This document shows, piece by piece, positions 44,205 to 53,787 of a stretch of 64,000 nucleotides of DNA. Under the pieces are notes generated by a model. It searched no databases and was not told where the DNA came from. It worked only from the letters and a program-made list of their open reading frames with translations. The number at the start of each line of letters is the position of its first letter. The first letter of the stretch is position 1. The stretch spans positions 1 through 64,000 of the forward strand of contig JAVKHY010000001.1 in NCBI GenBank assembly GCA_031459765.1. The letters run 5' to 3'. The position numbers and the translations under genes are program-made. This DNA is from Armatimonadota bacterium. GTDB taxonomy: Bacteria; Sysuimicrobiota; Sysuimicrobiia; Sysuimicrobiales; Kaftiobacteriaceae.

Positions 44205-45433
44205 CCGACGTCGGGCTGATCCTGGCGGCCCGGGGAATCCGCACCTTCGCCTACGGGTATCTCAGTGTGCTGCTCGGGGTCTACCTGGAGCAGATCGGTG
44301 TTGCGCCCTGGCAGGTCGGCGCCCTCCTGACCACGACCCTCGCCGGCTCCGCCGTCCTCACCCTCGGCCTCTCCGCCGCCGCCGACCGCTGGGGACGTCG
44401 CCCGATGCTGATGGCGAGCGCGCTGCTCATGGCGGCCTCCGGGGCTGCCTTCGCCGCAACCGCACGCTATCCGCTGCTGATCCTGGCCTCGCTCACCGGC
44501 ACGATCGGCGTCACCTCCGGCGAGGTCGGCCCGTTTCTGTCCCTGGAGCAGGCCACCCTGACCCAGGCGGCGCGGCCGGAGCGGCGCAACGCCGCCTTCG
44601 GCTGGTACAACACGGTGGGAGCACTCAGCGGCGCCCTCGGTGCGCTCTTCGCCGGAACTCCCGCCCTGCTCCAGGCTTGGCTGGGATGGAGCTCCACGGC
44701 GGCGCTGCGGGTCATGTTCGTGCTCTACGCCGCGATCGGGCTGGTCGGATTCCTGCTCTTCGCGCGGCTCTCGGCGGCCGTTGAGGTGGCCTCCGGCAGC
44801 GGCGCTGCCGCGTCCGCCCGGGGGATGCCGGCGCGGGGCGGTCTGGGTCGTTCCCGGGCCCACGTCCTGCGCCTGGCCGCGCTCTTCGGCCTCGACTCGC
44901 TGGCCGGCGGCTTCGTCGTGCAGAGTCTGATCGCCTTCTGGTTCCATCTGCGCTGGGGCGCGGGCCCTGAGGTGCTCGGTCCCATCTTCCTCGGTGTCGG
45001 CCTGCTCCAGGCGGTCTCCTTCCTCATCGCGGCGCGGCTCGCGGACCGATTCGGGCTGATCAACACCATGGTCTTCACACACCTGCCGAGCAACGTCTTG
45101 TTGATGCTCATCCCCGCGGCGCCGACGCTGTCCTCTGCCGTGATCCTGCTGCTGGCCCGTCACGCCCTCTCCCAGATGGACGTCCCGACGCGGCAAAGTT
45201 ACGTCATGGCGGTGGTTGATCCCGAGGAACGGAACCGCGCCGCAGCGGTGACCCACGTCGTCCGCAACGCGGCGCAGGCCGTGACCCCCATCGTCTCCGG
45301 GTACGCGATGCAGGGGGCGGCGCTCGGGCTGCCCTTCGTCGTCGGCGGCGCGTTGAAGAGCGCCTATGATATCATCCTCTACGTGCAGTTCCGTCATCTC
45401 CGCCCGCCCGAGGAACGCGCGCCGCGGCGATGA
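44201..45433 (+). CDS. MFS transporter
   Basis: A protein of 410 residues with about 12 TM segments and the MFS loop GLSAAADRWGRRPMLMASAL near residue 55. The second-half loop is ARLADRFGLINTM. Substrate unknown. The GTG start overlaps the MBL stop as GTGA, and its stop overlaps the HAD start as ATGA. Confidence 0.9.
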   Translation: MTDVGLILAARGIRTFAYGYLSVLLGVYLEQIGVAPWQVGALLTTTLAGSAVLTLGLSAAADRWGRRPMLMASALLMAASGAAFAATARYPLLILASLTGTIGVTSGEVGPFLSLEQATLTQAARPERRNAAFGWYNTVGALSGALGALFAGTPALLQAWLGWSSTAALRVMFVLYAAIGLVGFLLFARLSAAVEVASGSGAAASARGMPARGGLGRSRAHVLRLAALFGLDSLAGGFVVQSLIAFWFHLRWGAGPEVLGPIFLGVGLLQAVSFLIAARLADRFGLINTMVFTHLPSNVLLMLIPAAPTLSSAVILLLARHALSQMDVPTRQSYVMAVVDPEERNRAAAVTHVVRNAAQAVTPIVSGYAMQGAALGLPFVVGGALKSAYDIILYVQFRHLRPPEERAPRR

Positions 45434-46167
45434 TCCGCGGGGTCATCTTCGATCTCGGCGGGACGCTCGTCTACTCCGCAGAGTTCGAGGCCGCCAACGC
45501 GCAGGCCCTGACGCGCTGGCTGCGCGCGCGCGGGTACACCGTCCCGGACGAGTTCGCCCCCGCCGTGATGGAAGAACGGAGGGCGCGGTGGGCGGCCCGC
45601 CGCGGGACCGAGGAAGTCACGGCGCACGAGGCGCTCCAGGCCGTGCTGGAGCGGTACGGCCTGCCGGCGGATGCGGCGTTCGTGGCGGACGCCGAGCGGG
45701 CGTTCTTCGGGCCGGAGCTGGAAGGGATGCGCCCCCGGCCCGGGGCGACGGCCTTGCTGGCCCGACTGGCGGGAGCGGGGCTCGCGCTCGGACTCATCTC
45801 CAACGCCTCGTCTCACTATCTGATCGTCGCGTGCTGTCGCCGGCTGCTGTTCGAGCCCTACCTGGACCCGATCGTGGTCTCGGCCGCGGTGGGGTGGCGT
45901 AAGCCCGATCCCCGGCTCTTCCGCATCGTTCTGCGGCACTGGAACCTGGAAGCGTCACAGGTGGTCATGGTGGGCGACTCGCTTGAGGCGGACATCGCCG
46001 GCGCGCAGGCGGTCGGCATGCGGTCCATCCTGGTCACCCCGGAACCCGATGGCCGGCCGTCCGCCCCGCCGGACCCCGCCGCCGTCGCCGACGTCCGCCC
46101 CGACGCCGTCGCCGCGGATCTCCGCCAGGTGGAAGCGATCATCGACCGCTGGAGGGAAGAGCCGTGA
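45430..46167 (+). CDS. HAD superfamily hydrolase
   Basis: A protein of 245 residues. Motif I is VIFDLGGTLVYS (the second Asp of DxD is Gly, as in a known subset), motif II LGLISNASS, motif III Lys in GWRKPDPRLF and motif IV VMVGDSLEADIAGA. Because the acid/base Asp is missing in motif I, phosphatase activity could be reduced. Last gene of the PAS-MBL-MFS-HAD operon. Confidence 0.88.
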   Translation: MIRGVIFDLGGTLVYSAEFEAANAQALTRWLRARGYTVPDEFAPAVMEERRARWAARRGTEEVTAHEALQAVLERYGLPADAAFVADAERAFFGPELEGMRPRPGATALLARLAGAGLALGLISNASSHYLIVACCRRLLFEPYLDPIVVSAAVGWRKPDPRLFRIVLRHWNLEASQVVMVGDSLEADIAGAQAVGMRSILVTPEPDGRPSAPPDPAAVADVRPDAVAADLRQVEAIIDRWREEP

Positions 46168-46198
46168 CCACCTGGTCGCCGCGCCCGGAAGCTCACCG

Positions 46199-46588
46199 TC
46201 ATCCGCCGCAGAGAGCGGTGATCACGGCGACGCAGCGGTCGAGATCCGCATCCCTCACCAGCACGTAGTCGTTGTGGAAGGACGGCAGCAGCTGCGCCTC
46301 AAGACCACTGTCGGCCAGCGCCTGCCTGAGGCGGGCCGGAAACGCCGCATCGGGTCCCGGCGGCGTCACCGCCACCAGTCGGTATCCTGCCGTCGCGGTC
46401 GCGGCCGGGAAACGCGGGGCCAGCCGCTCCCACTCCCGCCGCTGGGCGATGACGACGACGAAGGCGCCTTCCCGGTACGTGAAGAAGGGCGCGGGCACGC
46501 CGGCCAGGGCGAGCTGCAGGCTGCGCTCCAGATACCCGGGGACGCGGGAGCGCACGAACTCCGGGTCGTGCACGTGGACGGCGCTCAC
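46199..46588 (-). CDS. Small protein with a possible ACT-like domain
   Basis: A 129-residue protein with GTG start. The C-terminal part (SFHNDYVLVRDADLDRCVAV) resembles ACT-type regulatory domains, and the N-terminal half (FFTYREGAFVVVIAQRREWE) is compact and soluble. I cannot name a family with confidence. It lies 56 nt upstream of metB's 3' end on the same strand order (downstream of metB). Confidence 0.6.
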   Translation of the reverse strand: MSAVHVHDPEFVRSRVPGYLERSLQLALAGVPAPFFTYREGAFVVVIAQRREWERLAPRFPAATATAGYRLVAVTPPGPDAAFPARLRQALADSGLEAQLLPSFHNDYVLVRDADLDRCVAVITALCGG

Positions 46589-46644
46589 CGGCGTCGCCGC
46601 AGGTCCAGACCCATGATCTCCCCCCCGGACCGGCCCCCGGCCGA

Positions 46645-47820
46645 TCAGGCCGCGGCCAGCGCCTGCTGGAAGTCCTCGAGGAGGTCCTCCGGATCCTCGA
46701 TCCCGACGCTGACCCGGATCAGGCCGTCGGTGATCCCGGCCGCCTCGCGGACCTCGCGGGGCATGTGCACGCTGCTGAGCGAGGCGGGATGGGAAACCAG
46801 CGTGGTGGTGCCGCCCAGGCTGGTGGCGCGTTTGGCCACCCGCAACGCTTCCAGGACGCGCACGCCCGGCCCGTACCCGCCCCGCACCTCGAAACTCAGC
46901 ATGCCGGAGAAGCCGCGCATCTGTCGTCGGGCCAGGGCGTGTCCCGGGTGGGAAACCAGCCCGGGGTAGTGCACGCGTTGCACCTTCCGGTGCTCGGCAA
47001 GGAACTCGGCCAAACGCTGGGCGGATGCATTCTGTCTCTCCACCCGCAACCCCAGCGTGAGCAGGCCGCGCGAGGCCAGCCAGGCCCCGAAGGGATCGAT
47101 CGTCGCCCCGAAGATGCGCAGGATGCGTTTGGCCCGCGCGATGAAGGCGGCGCGGCCGGCCAGCACGCCAGCGGTCAGATCGTGGTGGCCGCCCAGGTAC
47201 TTGGTCGCGCTGTGCACCACCACATCCACCCCCAGCGCGATCGGGTTCTGGTTGTACGGCGTGGCAAAGGTGTTGTCGGCGATCGTCAGAGCGCCGTGGT
47301 GACGCGCCAGCTGGGCGACGCCGGCGATGTCGGTGATCCCCAGGAGGGGATTGCTGGGGGTCTCGATGAACAGCAGCCTGGTATTCGGTCGCAGGGCGCG
47401 CTCATAGGACGCCACCGCCGTATCGGGGATCAGCGTGGTCTCGATCCCATAGGACGGCAGGAGGTCGGCGAACAACTGGTAGGTGGCCTGGTAGATCGCC
47501 TGCGGCGCCACGGCATGGTCTCCCCGCCCGACCGCCGTGAGGACGGCGGTGGAGATGGCCGCCATGCCTGAAGCCGTCGCCAGGGCCTCCTCCGCCCCTT
47601 CGAGCAGCGCCACTTTCTCTTCGAACACCCGTGTCGTCGGGTTCGCCCACCTGGTGTAGACGTAGCCCGGAGGAATTTCCTGGCCGAGACGGATCCCTTC
47701 CTCGGCCGTGTCGTAGTAAAAGGTGGCCGTCTGGTAGAGGGGCGGGACGACCGATTTGTGCTTGTCCGCCATCGCCCCGCCGTGAACGGCTGTGGTCGTG
47801 AATCCCCAGCGTGATGTCAT
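46645..47820 (-). CDS. Cystathionine gamma-synthase / Cys-Met metabolism PLP enzyme
   Basis: A protein of 391 residues of the Cys/Met PLP family. It begins RWGFTTTAVHGG, has YTRWANPTTRVFEEKVALLE near residue 55, the PLP-binding Asp in IADNTFATPYNQNP near residue 180 and the Schiff-base Lys in VHSATKYLGGH near residue 203. It could be cystathionine gamma-synthase, gamma-lyase or methionine gamma-lyase; sequence alone does not decide. ATG 47820 follows GGGGAG. Confidence 0.9.
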   Translation of the reverse strand: MTSRWGFTTTAVHGGAMADKHKSVVPPLYQTATFYYDTAEEGIRLGQEIPPGYVYTRWANPTTRVFEEKVALLEGAEEALATASGMAAISTAVLTAVGRGDHAVAPQAIYQATYQLFADLLPSYGIETTLIPDTAVASYERALRPNTRLLFIETPSNPLLGITDIAGVAQLARHHGALTIADNTFATPYNQNPIALGVDVVVHSATKYLGGHHDLTAGVLAGRAAFIARAKRILRIFGATIDPFGAWLASRGLLTLGLRVERQNASAQRLAEFLAEHRKVQRVHYPGLVSHPGHALARRQMRGFSGMLSFEVRGGYGPGVRVLEALRVAKRATSLGGTTTLVSHPASLSSVHMPREVREAAGITDGLIRVSVGIEDPEDLLEDFQQALAAA

Positions 47821-47881
47821 CGGTATCTCCCCGGGATGCGCGTTTGGGGAATCTTCTGCGGCAGCGCGAATCCACCCTATC

Positions 47882-48799
47882 GTGAAGCTCGGCGCCCACG
47901 TCAGCATCCGCGGACGCATCCACCTGGCCGTGGACCGCGCCCGGGCCATCGGTTGCGAGTGCCTGCAGATCTTCGTCGGCAGCCCGCGGCAGTGGCGGGA
48001 GGTCGTCTATGCGGACGCCGATCTGGACCTGTTCATCGAGAAGCGGGCCCGGGCCGGGATCGACCCGCTGGTCGCGCATACCGCCTACCTGATCAATCTC
48101 GGCGCCGCGGACAGCGCGGTACACCGGAAGTCCACGGCGGCTCTGGTGTATGCCCTGCGCACCATGGACCGCCTGCAGGGGCTGGGGGCCGTCACCCACC
48201 TGGGCAGTCGCGGCGGGCAACCGTGGGCCCGGGCCTCGGCCCGCGTCGTCGCCGCCCTCACGGCGGCGCTGGAGGCCACGGATCGCGCCATGATCCTCAT
48301 GGAGCACAGCGTCGGCGCCGGCGGACAGATCGGCGGCACCTTCGAGGAGCTCGCCGAAATCCTCGACCGCATGGACCACGATCCGCGCCTGGGGATTTGC
48401 CTGGACACCTGCCACCTCTTCGCCGCAGGCTACGATTTGCGCACCGCGGACGGCGTGGAGGCGACGCTGCGGGCCTTCGACCGGATCGTGGGGCTGCGCC
48501 ACCTGCACGCCCTGCACCTCAACGACTCCCGGGGGGCGCTGGGCTCGAGGCTCGACCGCCATGAGGATATCGGGAAGGGCCGTATCGGCCTGGCCGGGTT
48601 TCGGGCCCTGGTGAACCATCCGCGGCTGCGGCGGCTCGGGGCGTTCATCGAGACCCCGCACTTCGAAGAGGAGGGCCCCGATCGCCGGAATCTCGACCTG
48701 CTGAAACGTCTGCGCAGGGAAGGGGCGGCTCAGCGCCGCGTCGGCGCGGCCGGAGGGGTGAGACGCAGGAACAGGTGTTCCAGCAGCAGCCGCGGATGA
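47882..48799 (+). CDS. nfo: Endonuclease IV (AP endonuclease)
   Basis: A protein of 305 residues, TIM barrel. It begins VKLGAHVSIRGRIHLAVDRA, has VAHTAYLINLGAADSAVHRK near residue 60, MEHSVGAGGQIGGTFEELAE near residue 140, CLDTCHLFAAGYDLR near residue 175 and HEDIGKGRIG near residue 228: the zinc-ligand motifs of the family. It cleaves DNA at abasic sites. The start is inferred from the family N-terminus. Its last 70 nt overlap the convergent holB gene. Confidence 0.92.
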   Translation: MKLGAHVSIRGRIHLAVDRARAIGCECLQIFVGSPRQWREVVYADADLDLFIEKRARAGIDPLVAHTAYLINLGAADSAVHRKSTAALVYALRTMDRLQGLGAVTHLGSRGGQPWARASARVVAALTAALEATDRAMILMEHSVGAGGQIGGTFEELAEILDRMDHDPRLGICLDTCHLFAAGYDLRTADGVEATLRAFDRIVGLRHLHALHLNDSRGALGSRLDRHEDIGKGRIGLAGFRALVNHPRLRRLGAFIETPHFEEEGPDRRNLDLLKRLRREGAAQRRVGAAGGVRRRNRCSSSSRG

Positions 48800-49776
48800 A
48801 CGTTGCGCGCCAGCGCGTCCCGCGCCTCCTGCACGGCCGTGATGCGCGCCGAGAGCACCGCGGGCGGAATCCGTGCCGCCAGCTCGGCGATCTTCCCCTT
48901 GCGGTCGAGGTTGATCAGGAGCGCCTCGTCCCTGGTCTCCTGCCAGACAAGGAGGTCGCGGAACCAGAACATGGCCACGTCCAGCAGATCGGCCAGGCGA
49001 CCCTTCTCCGCGGCCATCGCTTCGGCGGCGTCCATCCGTTCCAGCGGGTCGGCCGTCTCCAACCGCTCCAGCAGATCGAGCGCCTGCTCCCGCCAGGCCA
49101 GCGCCTCCGGCGAGGCGGCCCAGGTGATCGCCCGACCCAGCTGGCCGCCGGCCAGCGCGGCCATGAAGCGGGCGCGGCCGGGATCGACCCCGTGGCGGGA
49201 GATGAGCGCCTGTTCGATCTCCGCGCTGGGAATGAGCGAGAAGCGGACGAGCTGGCAGCGGGAGACGACGGTGGGAAGCATCGGCACCGTGGTTTCCGCG
49301 ATAAGGATGATCACGACCTGCGGGGGCGGCTCCTCCAGGATCTTCAGCAGGCTGTTGGCCGCATCCACCTGCATGCGGTCGGCGCCGACGAAGATGTAGA
49401 CTTTGCAGCGGCCCTCCAGGGGCGGAAAGGCCACCTCGCGACGGAGGGCCCGAACCTGGGCGATGCCGATGACCTTCTTCTTCTGCTCCTCCGGATCGGC
49501 GTCGAGGAGCAGGCCGCGTTCGGCGTCGATGAGGCGCACGTCGGGATGCTGGTCGGCGCCGATCAGCCGGCAGGCCCGGCAGTCTCCGCAGGCGTCGCCG
49601 ATCTGGGCGTGGGGCCGTTCGCAGTTCAGCAGTTGGGCGAAGGCCCTGGCCGCAGCAGTGCGGCCGACCCCGGCCGGGCCGACGAAGAGGTAGGCGTGGG
49701 TCACGCGTCCGGTGCGGACCGCGGTGCGCAGCACCATCACGGCGTGACTTTGATCGATGAGGTCCCGAAAGGGCAT
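48730..49776 (-). CDS. holB: DNA polymerase III delta' subunit
   Basis: A protein of 348 residues of the clamp-loader AAA+ family. The P-loop is degenerate (FVGPAGVGRTAAARAF, Lys replaced by Arg), as expected for delta' which does not hydrolyse ATP. The zinc module is CGDCRACRL near residue 60; SLLKILEEPPP near residue 142 and the SRC motif VVSRCQLVRF near residue 175 follow. It is part of the tmk-darA-holB cluster. Confidence 0.93.
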   Translation of the reverse strand: MPFRDLIDQSHAVMVLRTAVRTGRVTHAYLFVGPAGVGRTAAARAFAQLLNCERPHAQIGDACGDCRACRLIGADQHPDVRLIDAERGLLLDADPEEQKKKVIGIAQVRALRREVAFPPLEGRCKVYIFVGADRMQVDAANSLLKILEEPPPQVVIILIAETTVPMLPTVVSRCQLVRFSLIPSAEIEQALISRHGVDPGRARFMAALAGGQLGRAITWAASPEALAWREQALDLLERLETADPLERMDAAEAMAAEKGRLADLLDVAMFWFRDLLVWQETRDEALLINLDRKGKIAELAARIPPAVLSARITAVQEARDALARNVHPRLLLEHLFLRLTPPAAPTRR

Positions 49777-49826
49777 CGCCGGTTACCGCCCGTCCACCGG
49801 AGGGAGGGGACGTGGCTCCCGCGGGA

Positions 49827-50165
49827 TCAGAAGCGCTCCATACGGTCGACGCTCATGACGAAGACGATCGCCCCGCCGACCTCCACCCGCACCGGGTAGG
49901 TCACATAGGAATCCACCGGCTCCACGGCCGGCGGCATCGGGCTGACGAACTGTTCCCGGCGGCGGCAGGACCGCTCGATGGTGCGCAGGACAGCGTCCAC
50001 CTGGCTGTCGTCGACCCCGACGAGAATCGTCGAATTCCCTTCGCGCAGGAAGCCACCCGTGCTGGCCAGCATCGTCGCGTTGATCCCCTGTTCGGTCAGG
50101 GCATCGATCAGCCGCCCGGCATCCTTCTCCTGGACGATGGCTAGGACGAGCTTGATGCCCGCCAC
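49827..50165 (-). CDS. darA: Cyclic-di-AMP receptor DarA/PstA-like
   Basis: A 112-residue PII-like protein. It begins [19 protein letters not shown], has MLASTGGFLREGNSTILVGV near residue 32, the signature of DarA (YaaQ), and ends EVGGAIVFVMSVDRMERF. It binds cyclic di-AMP in Firmicutes. Its place between tmk and holB is the Bacillus order. The GTG start, inside the tmk 3' end, is the best candidate although the Shine-Dalgarno is poor. The organism presumably makes cyclic di-AMP. Confidence 0.9.
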   Translation of the reverse strand: MAGIKLVLAIVQEKDAGRLIDALTEQGINATMLASTGGFLREGNSTILVGVDDSQVDAVLRTIERSCRRREQFVSPMPPAVEPVDSYVTYPVRVEVGGAIVFVMSVDRMERF

Positions 50166-50821
50166 CCCCTCGCGCCGAGGAACGCCTCGACCAGCCGCAC
50201 GATCTCCTCGTGCACCACCTGCGGCGGGCGGTTACCGTCGACGAGGCGTATCCGGTCGCGTTCTTTGGACGCGATGGCGAGGAATCCTTCCCTGACCCGC
50301 GTGAAGAACGCCAGGTCTTCCTGTTCCAGCCGGTCGCCGCGGCCGATCCGGCCCTCCTTGCCCCCGGCCTGGCGCGCGCGGATCAGCCCGACGGCGGGGT
50401 CGATGTCGAGCAGCACTGTGAGATCCGGCCTGACCCCGCGCGTGGCCACCTCGTTGACCGCGCGGACGACCTCCACACCGAGGCCCCGGCCATACCCCTG
50501 GTAGGCCAGGGAGGCATCGACATAGCGCTCGCAGAGCACCAGGCGCCCGGCGCGCAGGGCCGGTTCGAGCGTCTGGGCCACAAACTGCGCCCGCGAGGCC
50601 GCGAAGAGCAGCATCTCGGTCTCGGGGGTCATCTCCCGGTGCCGTTCGTCCAGGAGCAGGGCGCGGATCCGCTCGCCGAGGGGCGAGCCGCCGGGCTCCC
50701 GAGTGTAGAGGACGTCATAGGACCGACGGAGGTGATCGGCCAGCAACCGGGCCTGCGTGGTCTTGCCGGCCCCTTCCGGACCTTCGAGGGTGATGAACAG
50801 CCCCCGGGACGGTGGGGTCAT
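50141..50821 (-). CDS. tmk: Thymidylate kinase
   Basis: A protein of 226 residues. P-loop [20 protein letters not shown] near residue 8, then [20 protein letters not shown], the DR-like [16 protein letters not shown] near residue 97, and the LID region with [16 protein letters not shown]. It phosphorylates dTMP. It overlaps the R3H ATPase stop as ATGA and the darA start by 25 nt. Confidence 0.95.
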   Translation of the reverse strand: MTPPSRGLFITLEGPEGAGKTTQARLLADHLRRSYDVLYTREPGGSPLGERIRALLLDERHREMTPETEMLLFAASRAQFVAQTLEPALRAGRLVLCERYVDASLAYQGYGRGLGVEVVRAVNEVATRGVRPDLTVLLDIDPAVGLIRARQAGGKEGRIGRGDRLEQEDLAFFTRVREGFLAIASKERDRIRLVDGNRPPQVVHEEIVRLVEAFLGARGWRASSSS

Positions 50822-52368
50822 CGGGGGAAGATGACGACCCGGCGGAAGGGTTCCTCCCCCCGGCTCTCCGAGGCCAGCCCGTAGCGCTGCACCAGCTGGT
50901 GCTGCAGCCGTCGGACGTAGGAGTTCTGGGGCGACAGCTCCACCGGCTGGGTGGACCGGATGACCTCGGCGATCGCCTCCTCCACCTCGCGCAGGGCCAC
51001 CTCCTGCTCGTCCTCCTCCGCCGGCTCGCCCTCGATGTCGAAGAGGCTGCGCAGGAAGGCCTGGATCTGGGTGACCGTGTTGCTCTTCAGGACGTGCAGC
51101 CCCTTGCCCCGATCCACCGCCTCGCGCAGCTTCTTGGGCTGGCGGCGCTCCTGGGACTTCAGGGTGAGCACCACGTCTGCGTCCTGCAGGGTGTCGGTGA
51201 TGTAGGCCGGGACCCGCAGCTCACGGATGGCCCGCTCCAGGCGGTTCCGGCTCACGGCGTAGGGGTAGATCCGGATCGGCCGGCGGCCCGGGCGGGTGAG
51301 GTCCTCGGCGGGCGGCGGGCTCAGGCGGCCCTGGGGCGCCCAGGATGCCGCCTGGGGACGCGGTGCCTCAATCTCCACCTCGCCCTCTTCGGTCCGCACG
51401 CGCACCTCGGGACGCGGGACGACGCCGCGCAGGAAGCGGTCCACCACCGTGGCCACGTCGTGGTGCACGGCCAGGCGGTGCTTTTCAATGATCTCGATGA
51501 TGACGTCGAAGGTGGGGGGCGCCTTGCGCTCCAGCACCGTCTTCTGGGTCCCGCGGCGGCGCGCCTCCTCGTCGGAGAGCGTCACGGCCTGGATCCCGCC
51601 CACCAGGTCGGAGAGGGTGGGGTTCTGCAACAGATTGTCCAGGGTGTTGCCGTGGGCGGTGGCGATGAGTTGCACCCCGCGCTCGGCGATGGTCCGCGCG
51701 GCCAGCGCCTCGGCCTCAGTCCCGATCTCGTCGATGACGATGACCTCGGGCATGTGGTTCTCCACAGCCTCGATCATCACGGCGTGCTGCAGTTCGGGGT
51801 GCGGTACCTGCATGCGGCGCGCTCCCCCGATGCCCGGGTGGGGAATGTCGCCGTCTCCGGCGATCTCGTTGCTGGTGTCCACGACCACGACGCGCTTGCC
51901 CAGCTCATCGGCCAGGACCCGCGCCGCCTCGCGCAGCAGCGTGGTCTTGCCCACGCCGGGCCGGCCCAGAAGGAGAATGCTCTTCCCGCTCTCGATCACG
52001 TCGCGGACGATATCCACCGTGCCGAAGACGGCCCGCCCCACCCGGCAGGTCAGGCCGATGATCTCGCCCTGGCGGTTGCGGATCGCGGAGATGCGGTGCA
52101 GGGTTCGCTCGATCCCGGCGCGGTTGTCCTTGCCGAAGGCGCCCACCCGGCTCGTCACGTAGCGAATCTGCTCCGCGCTGACGTACTCCTCGCTGAGGTG
52201 GACGACGCCGGTAGGGAAGCGCGCCTCCGGCAGCCGGCCGAGGTCGAGGACGATCTCCAGCAGCGTTTCCAGGTCGGGCCGCTGCTCCAGCGCCTCGCGC
52301 AGGGGGGGCGGGATGACCTCCAGGAGCAGGTCCAGGTTATCGGTGATCTGGATTTGTCGGGGCACCAC
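50818..52368 (-). CDS. R3H-domain ATPase, Ycf45/SpoIIIAA-like
   Basis: A protein of 516 residues. AAA-type ATPase with Walker [19 protein letters not shown] near residue 138 and Walker [21 protein letters not shown] near residue 205. The R3H nucleic-acid-binding domain is at the C-terminus (about 435-500: [20 protein letters not shown]). It resembles plastid Ycf45 and cyanobacterial or actinobacterial homologues. Role unknown, probably in nucleic-acid handling. First gene of the tmk-darA-holB operon. GTG start. Confidence 0.88.
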   Translation of the reverse strand: MVPRQIQITDNLDLLLEVIPPPLREALEQRPDLETLLEIVLDLGRLPEARFPTGVVHLSEEYVSAEQIRYVTSRVGAFGKDNRAGIERTLHRISAIRNRQGEIIGLTCRVGRAVFGTVDIVRDVIESGKSILLLGRPGVGKTTLLREAARVLADELGKRVVVVDTSNEIAGDGDIPHPGIGGARRMQVPHPELQHAVMIEAVENHMPEVIVIDEIGTEAEALAARTIAERGVQLIATAHGNTLDNLLQNPTLSDLVGGIQAVTLSDEEARRRGTQKTVLERKAPPTFDVIIEIIEKHRLAVHHDVATVVDRFLRGVVPRPEVRVRTEEGEVEIEAPRPQAASWAPQGRLSPPPAEDLTRPGRRPIRIYPYAVSRNRLERAIRELRVPAYITDTLQDADVVLTLKSQERRQPKKLREAVDRGKGLHVLKSNTVTQIQAFLRSLFDIEGEPAEEDEQEVALREVEEAIAEVIRSTQPVELSPQNSYVRRLQHQLVQRYGLASESRGEEPFRRVVIFPR

Positions 52369-52409
52369 TTCGGCGATCCCTCCAGGGGTGTCGGCGGCGG
52401 ATCAAAGGC

Positions 52410-52444
52410 AGACAAAAGGAGGGGAACCCAGCGGCTCCCCTCCC
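52410..52444 (-). terminator. Intrinsic terminator upstream of the R3H ATPase gene
   Basis: GGAGGGGA and TCCCCTCC form a strong stem on the minus strand, followed by TTTTGTC. It lies 140 nt after the rlmI stop and 42 nt before the R3H start. It is either the rlmI terminator or an attenuator in the R3H leader; a weak -10 (TATGCT near 52514-52509) upstream of it would favour the latter. Confidence 0.65.
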
Positions 52445-52583
52445 GGTGTCGGTCGTACTTCGTTCACGCTGCGACGTGGGTCGGCCACGTTCCTCGTATT
52501 TTAGTCTAGCATATACCACCCACAGGGGAATTTACCCTCCGGCCCCTTCGTCCGGACCACCCTCCGCCGGAACCCGTCCGCTC

Positions 52584-53756
52584 CTACCGCACCTCGAGGA
52601 TCAGACAGGTCAGGTACCGCGTCTCCGGCATGGCGGGATGGACCGGGTGGTCGCGGGGGTGACCGCGGCTTTCCACGAGGCGAACCTCGCGCTTGGCGTC
52701 CACGGCGGCGCCGGCCACCACCTGCTGGAGCAGGGTCTCGCTGATGTGGGCGGAGCAGGAGCAGGTGATCAACAGGCCCCCGGGGCGGAGCAGCTTGAGG
52801 GCGCGCAGGTTGATCTCCTTGTAGGCCGCCGCGGCCTTGTCCACAGCCTCCCTGGCGCGGGCGAAGGGCGGCGGATCGAGGATCACGACGTCGAATCGCT
52901 CACCGCCCTCACTGCGCCGCCGCAGGTCGTCGAAGGCGTTGGCCTCGACGAAGACACACCGCTCGGCCACCTGGTTCATCTCCGCGTTCCTGCGGGCCAG
53001 GGCCAGCGACTCCGCGGACGAATCGACGGCCGTCACAGACCGGGCGCCGCCCAGCGCCGCCTGGACGGCAAAGCCGCCCGTGTAGCAGAACACATCCAGC
53101 ACCTCCCGGTCCCTGGCCAAGGCGGCGGCAACCAGCCGGTTGTCGCGCTGGTCGAGGTAGAACCCGGTCTTCTGTCCGCCGGCCACATCGACGAGAAAGC
53201 GCGCCCGGCCCTCCCGGATCTCGACCAGCGGATCGCGCTGGCCCATGAGCCACCCGGTGCGCAGCGGCAGTCCCTCCAGGGTGCGCACCGAGGGATCGTT
53301 GCGCTCGTACACCGCGGCCGGCCGGAGGAGATCGCCGAGGACGGCCAGCAGCATCTCCCGGCGCAGGTCCATCCCCAGGGACAGCGTCTGCAGGACCAGC
53401 ACGTCGGCGTACCGATCGACAATCAACCCGGGCAGGAGATCCCCCTCGCCGTAGACGACGCGGCAGGCGTCGGCGGAGGGCACCATCCGCCGACGATACT
53501 CCCAGGCCTCGCGGATCCGTCGGCGGAAGAAGGCCTCATCGATAGGCTCGGGGCGGTGACTCAGCAGGCGCACGGTGAGCTGGGAGCGGCGGTTCAGAAA
53601 TCCCCGGCCGATCCATCGACCGCGGGCGGAGCGGACGTCGACGATCGCGCCGTCGGGAGCGGTCCCGTCGATCCGCAGAATCTCACCGGCGAAGACCCAG
53701 AGATGCCCGGAGGCCACCCGGGCCTCCCGGCCGGGCTTGAGGAAGACGGTCGTCAC
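52584..53756 (-). CDS. Class I rRNA (cytosine-C5) methyltransferase RlmI-like
   Basis: A protein of 390 residues. An N-terminal PUA-like domain (FLKPGREARVASGHLWVFAG) precedes a Rossmann methyltransferase: VLDVFCYTGGFAVQAALGGA near residue 220, VVILDPPPFARAREAVD near residue 290 and CSCSAHISE near residue 335. Homologues modify a cytosine of 23S rRNA. GTG start. It is 31 nt from the EndoQ stop on the same strand, so likely co-transcribed. Confidence 0.9.
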   Translation of the reverse strand: MTTVFLKPGREARVASGHLWVFAGEILRIDGTAPDGAIVDVRSARGRWIGRGFLNRRSQLTVRLLSHRPEPIDEAFFRRRIREAWEYRRRMVPSADACRVVYGEGDLLPGLIVDRYADVLVLQTLSLGMDLRREMLLAVLGDLLRPAAVYERNDPSVRTLEGLPLRTGWLMGQRDPLVEIREGRARFLVDVAGGQKTGFYLDQRDNRLVAAALARDREVLDVFCYTGGFAVQAALGGARSVTAVDSSAESLALARRNAEMNQVAERCVFVEANAFDDLRRRSEGGERFDVVILDPPPFARAREAVDKAAAAYKEINLRALKLLRPGGLLITCSCSAHISETLLQQVVAGAAVDAKREVRLVESRGHPRDHPVHPAMPETRYLTCLILEVR

Positions 53757-53787
53757 CAGGTCAGCCAGTCAGATCGGGAGTGCGGCC

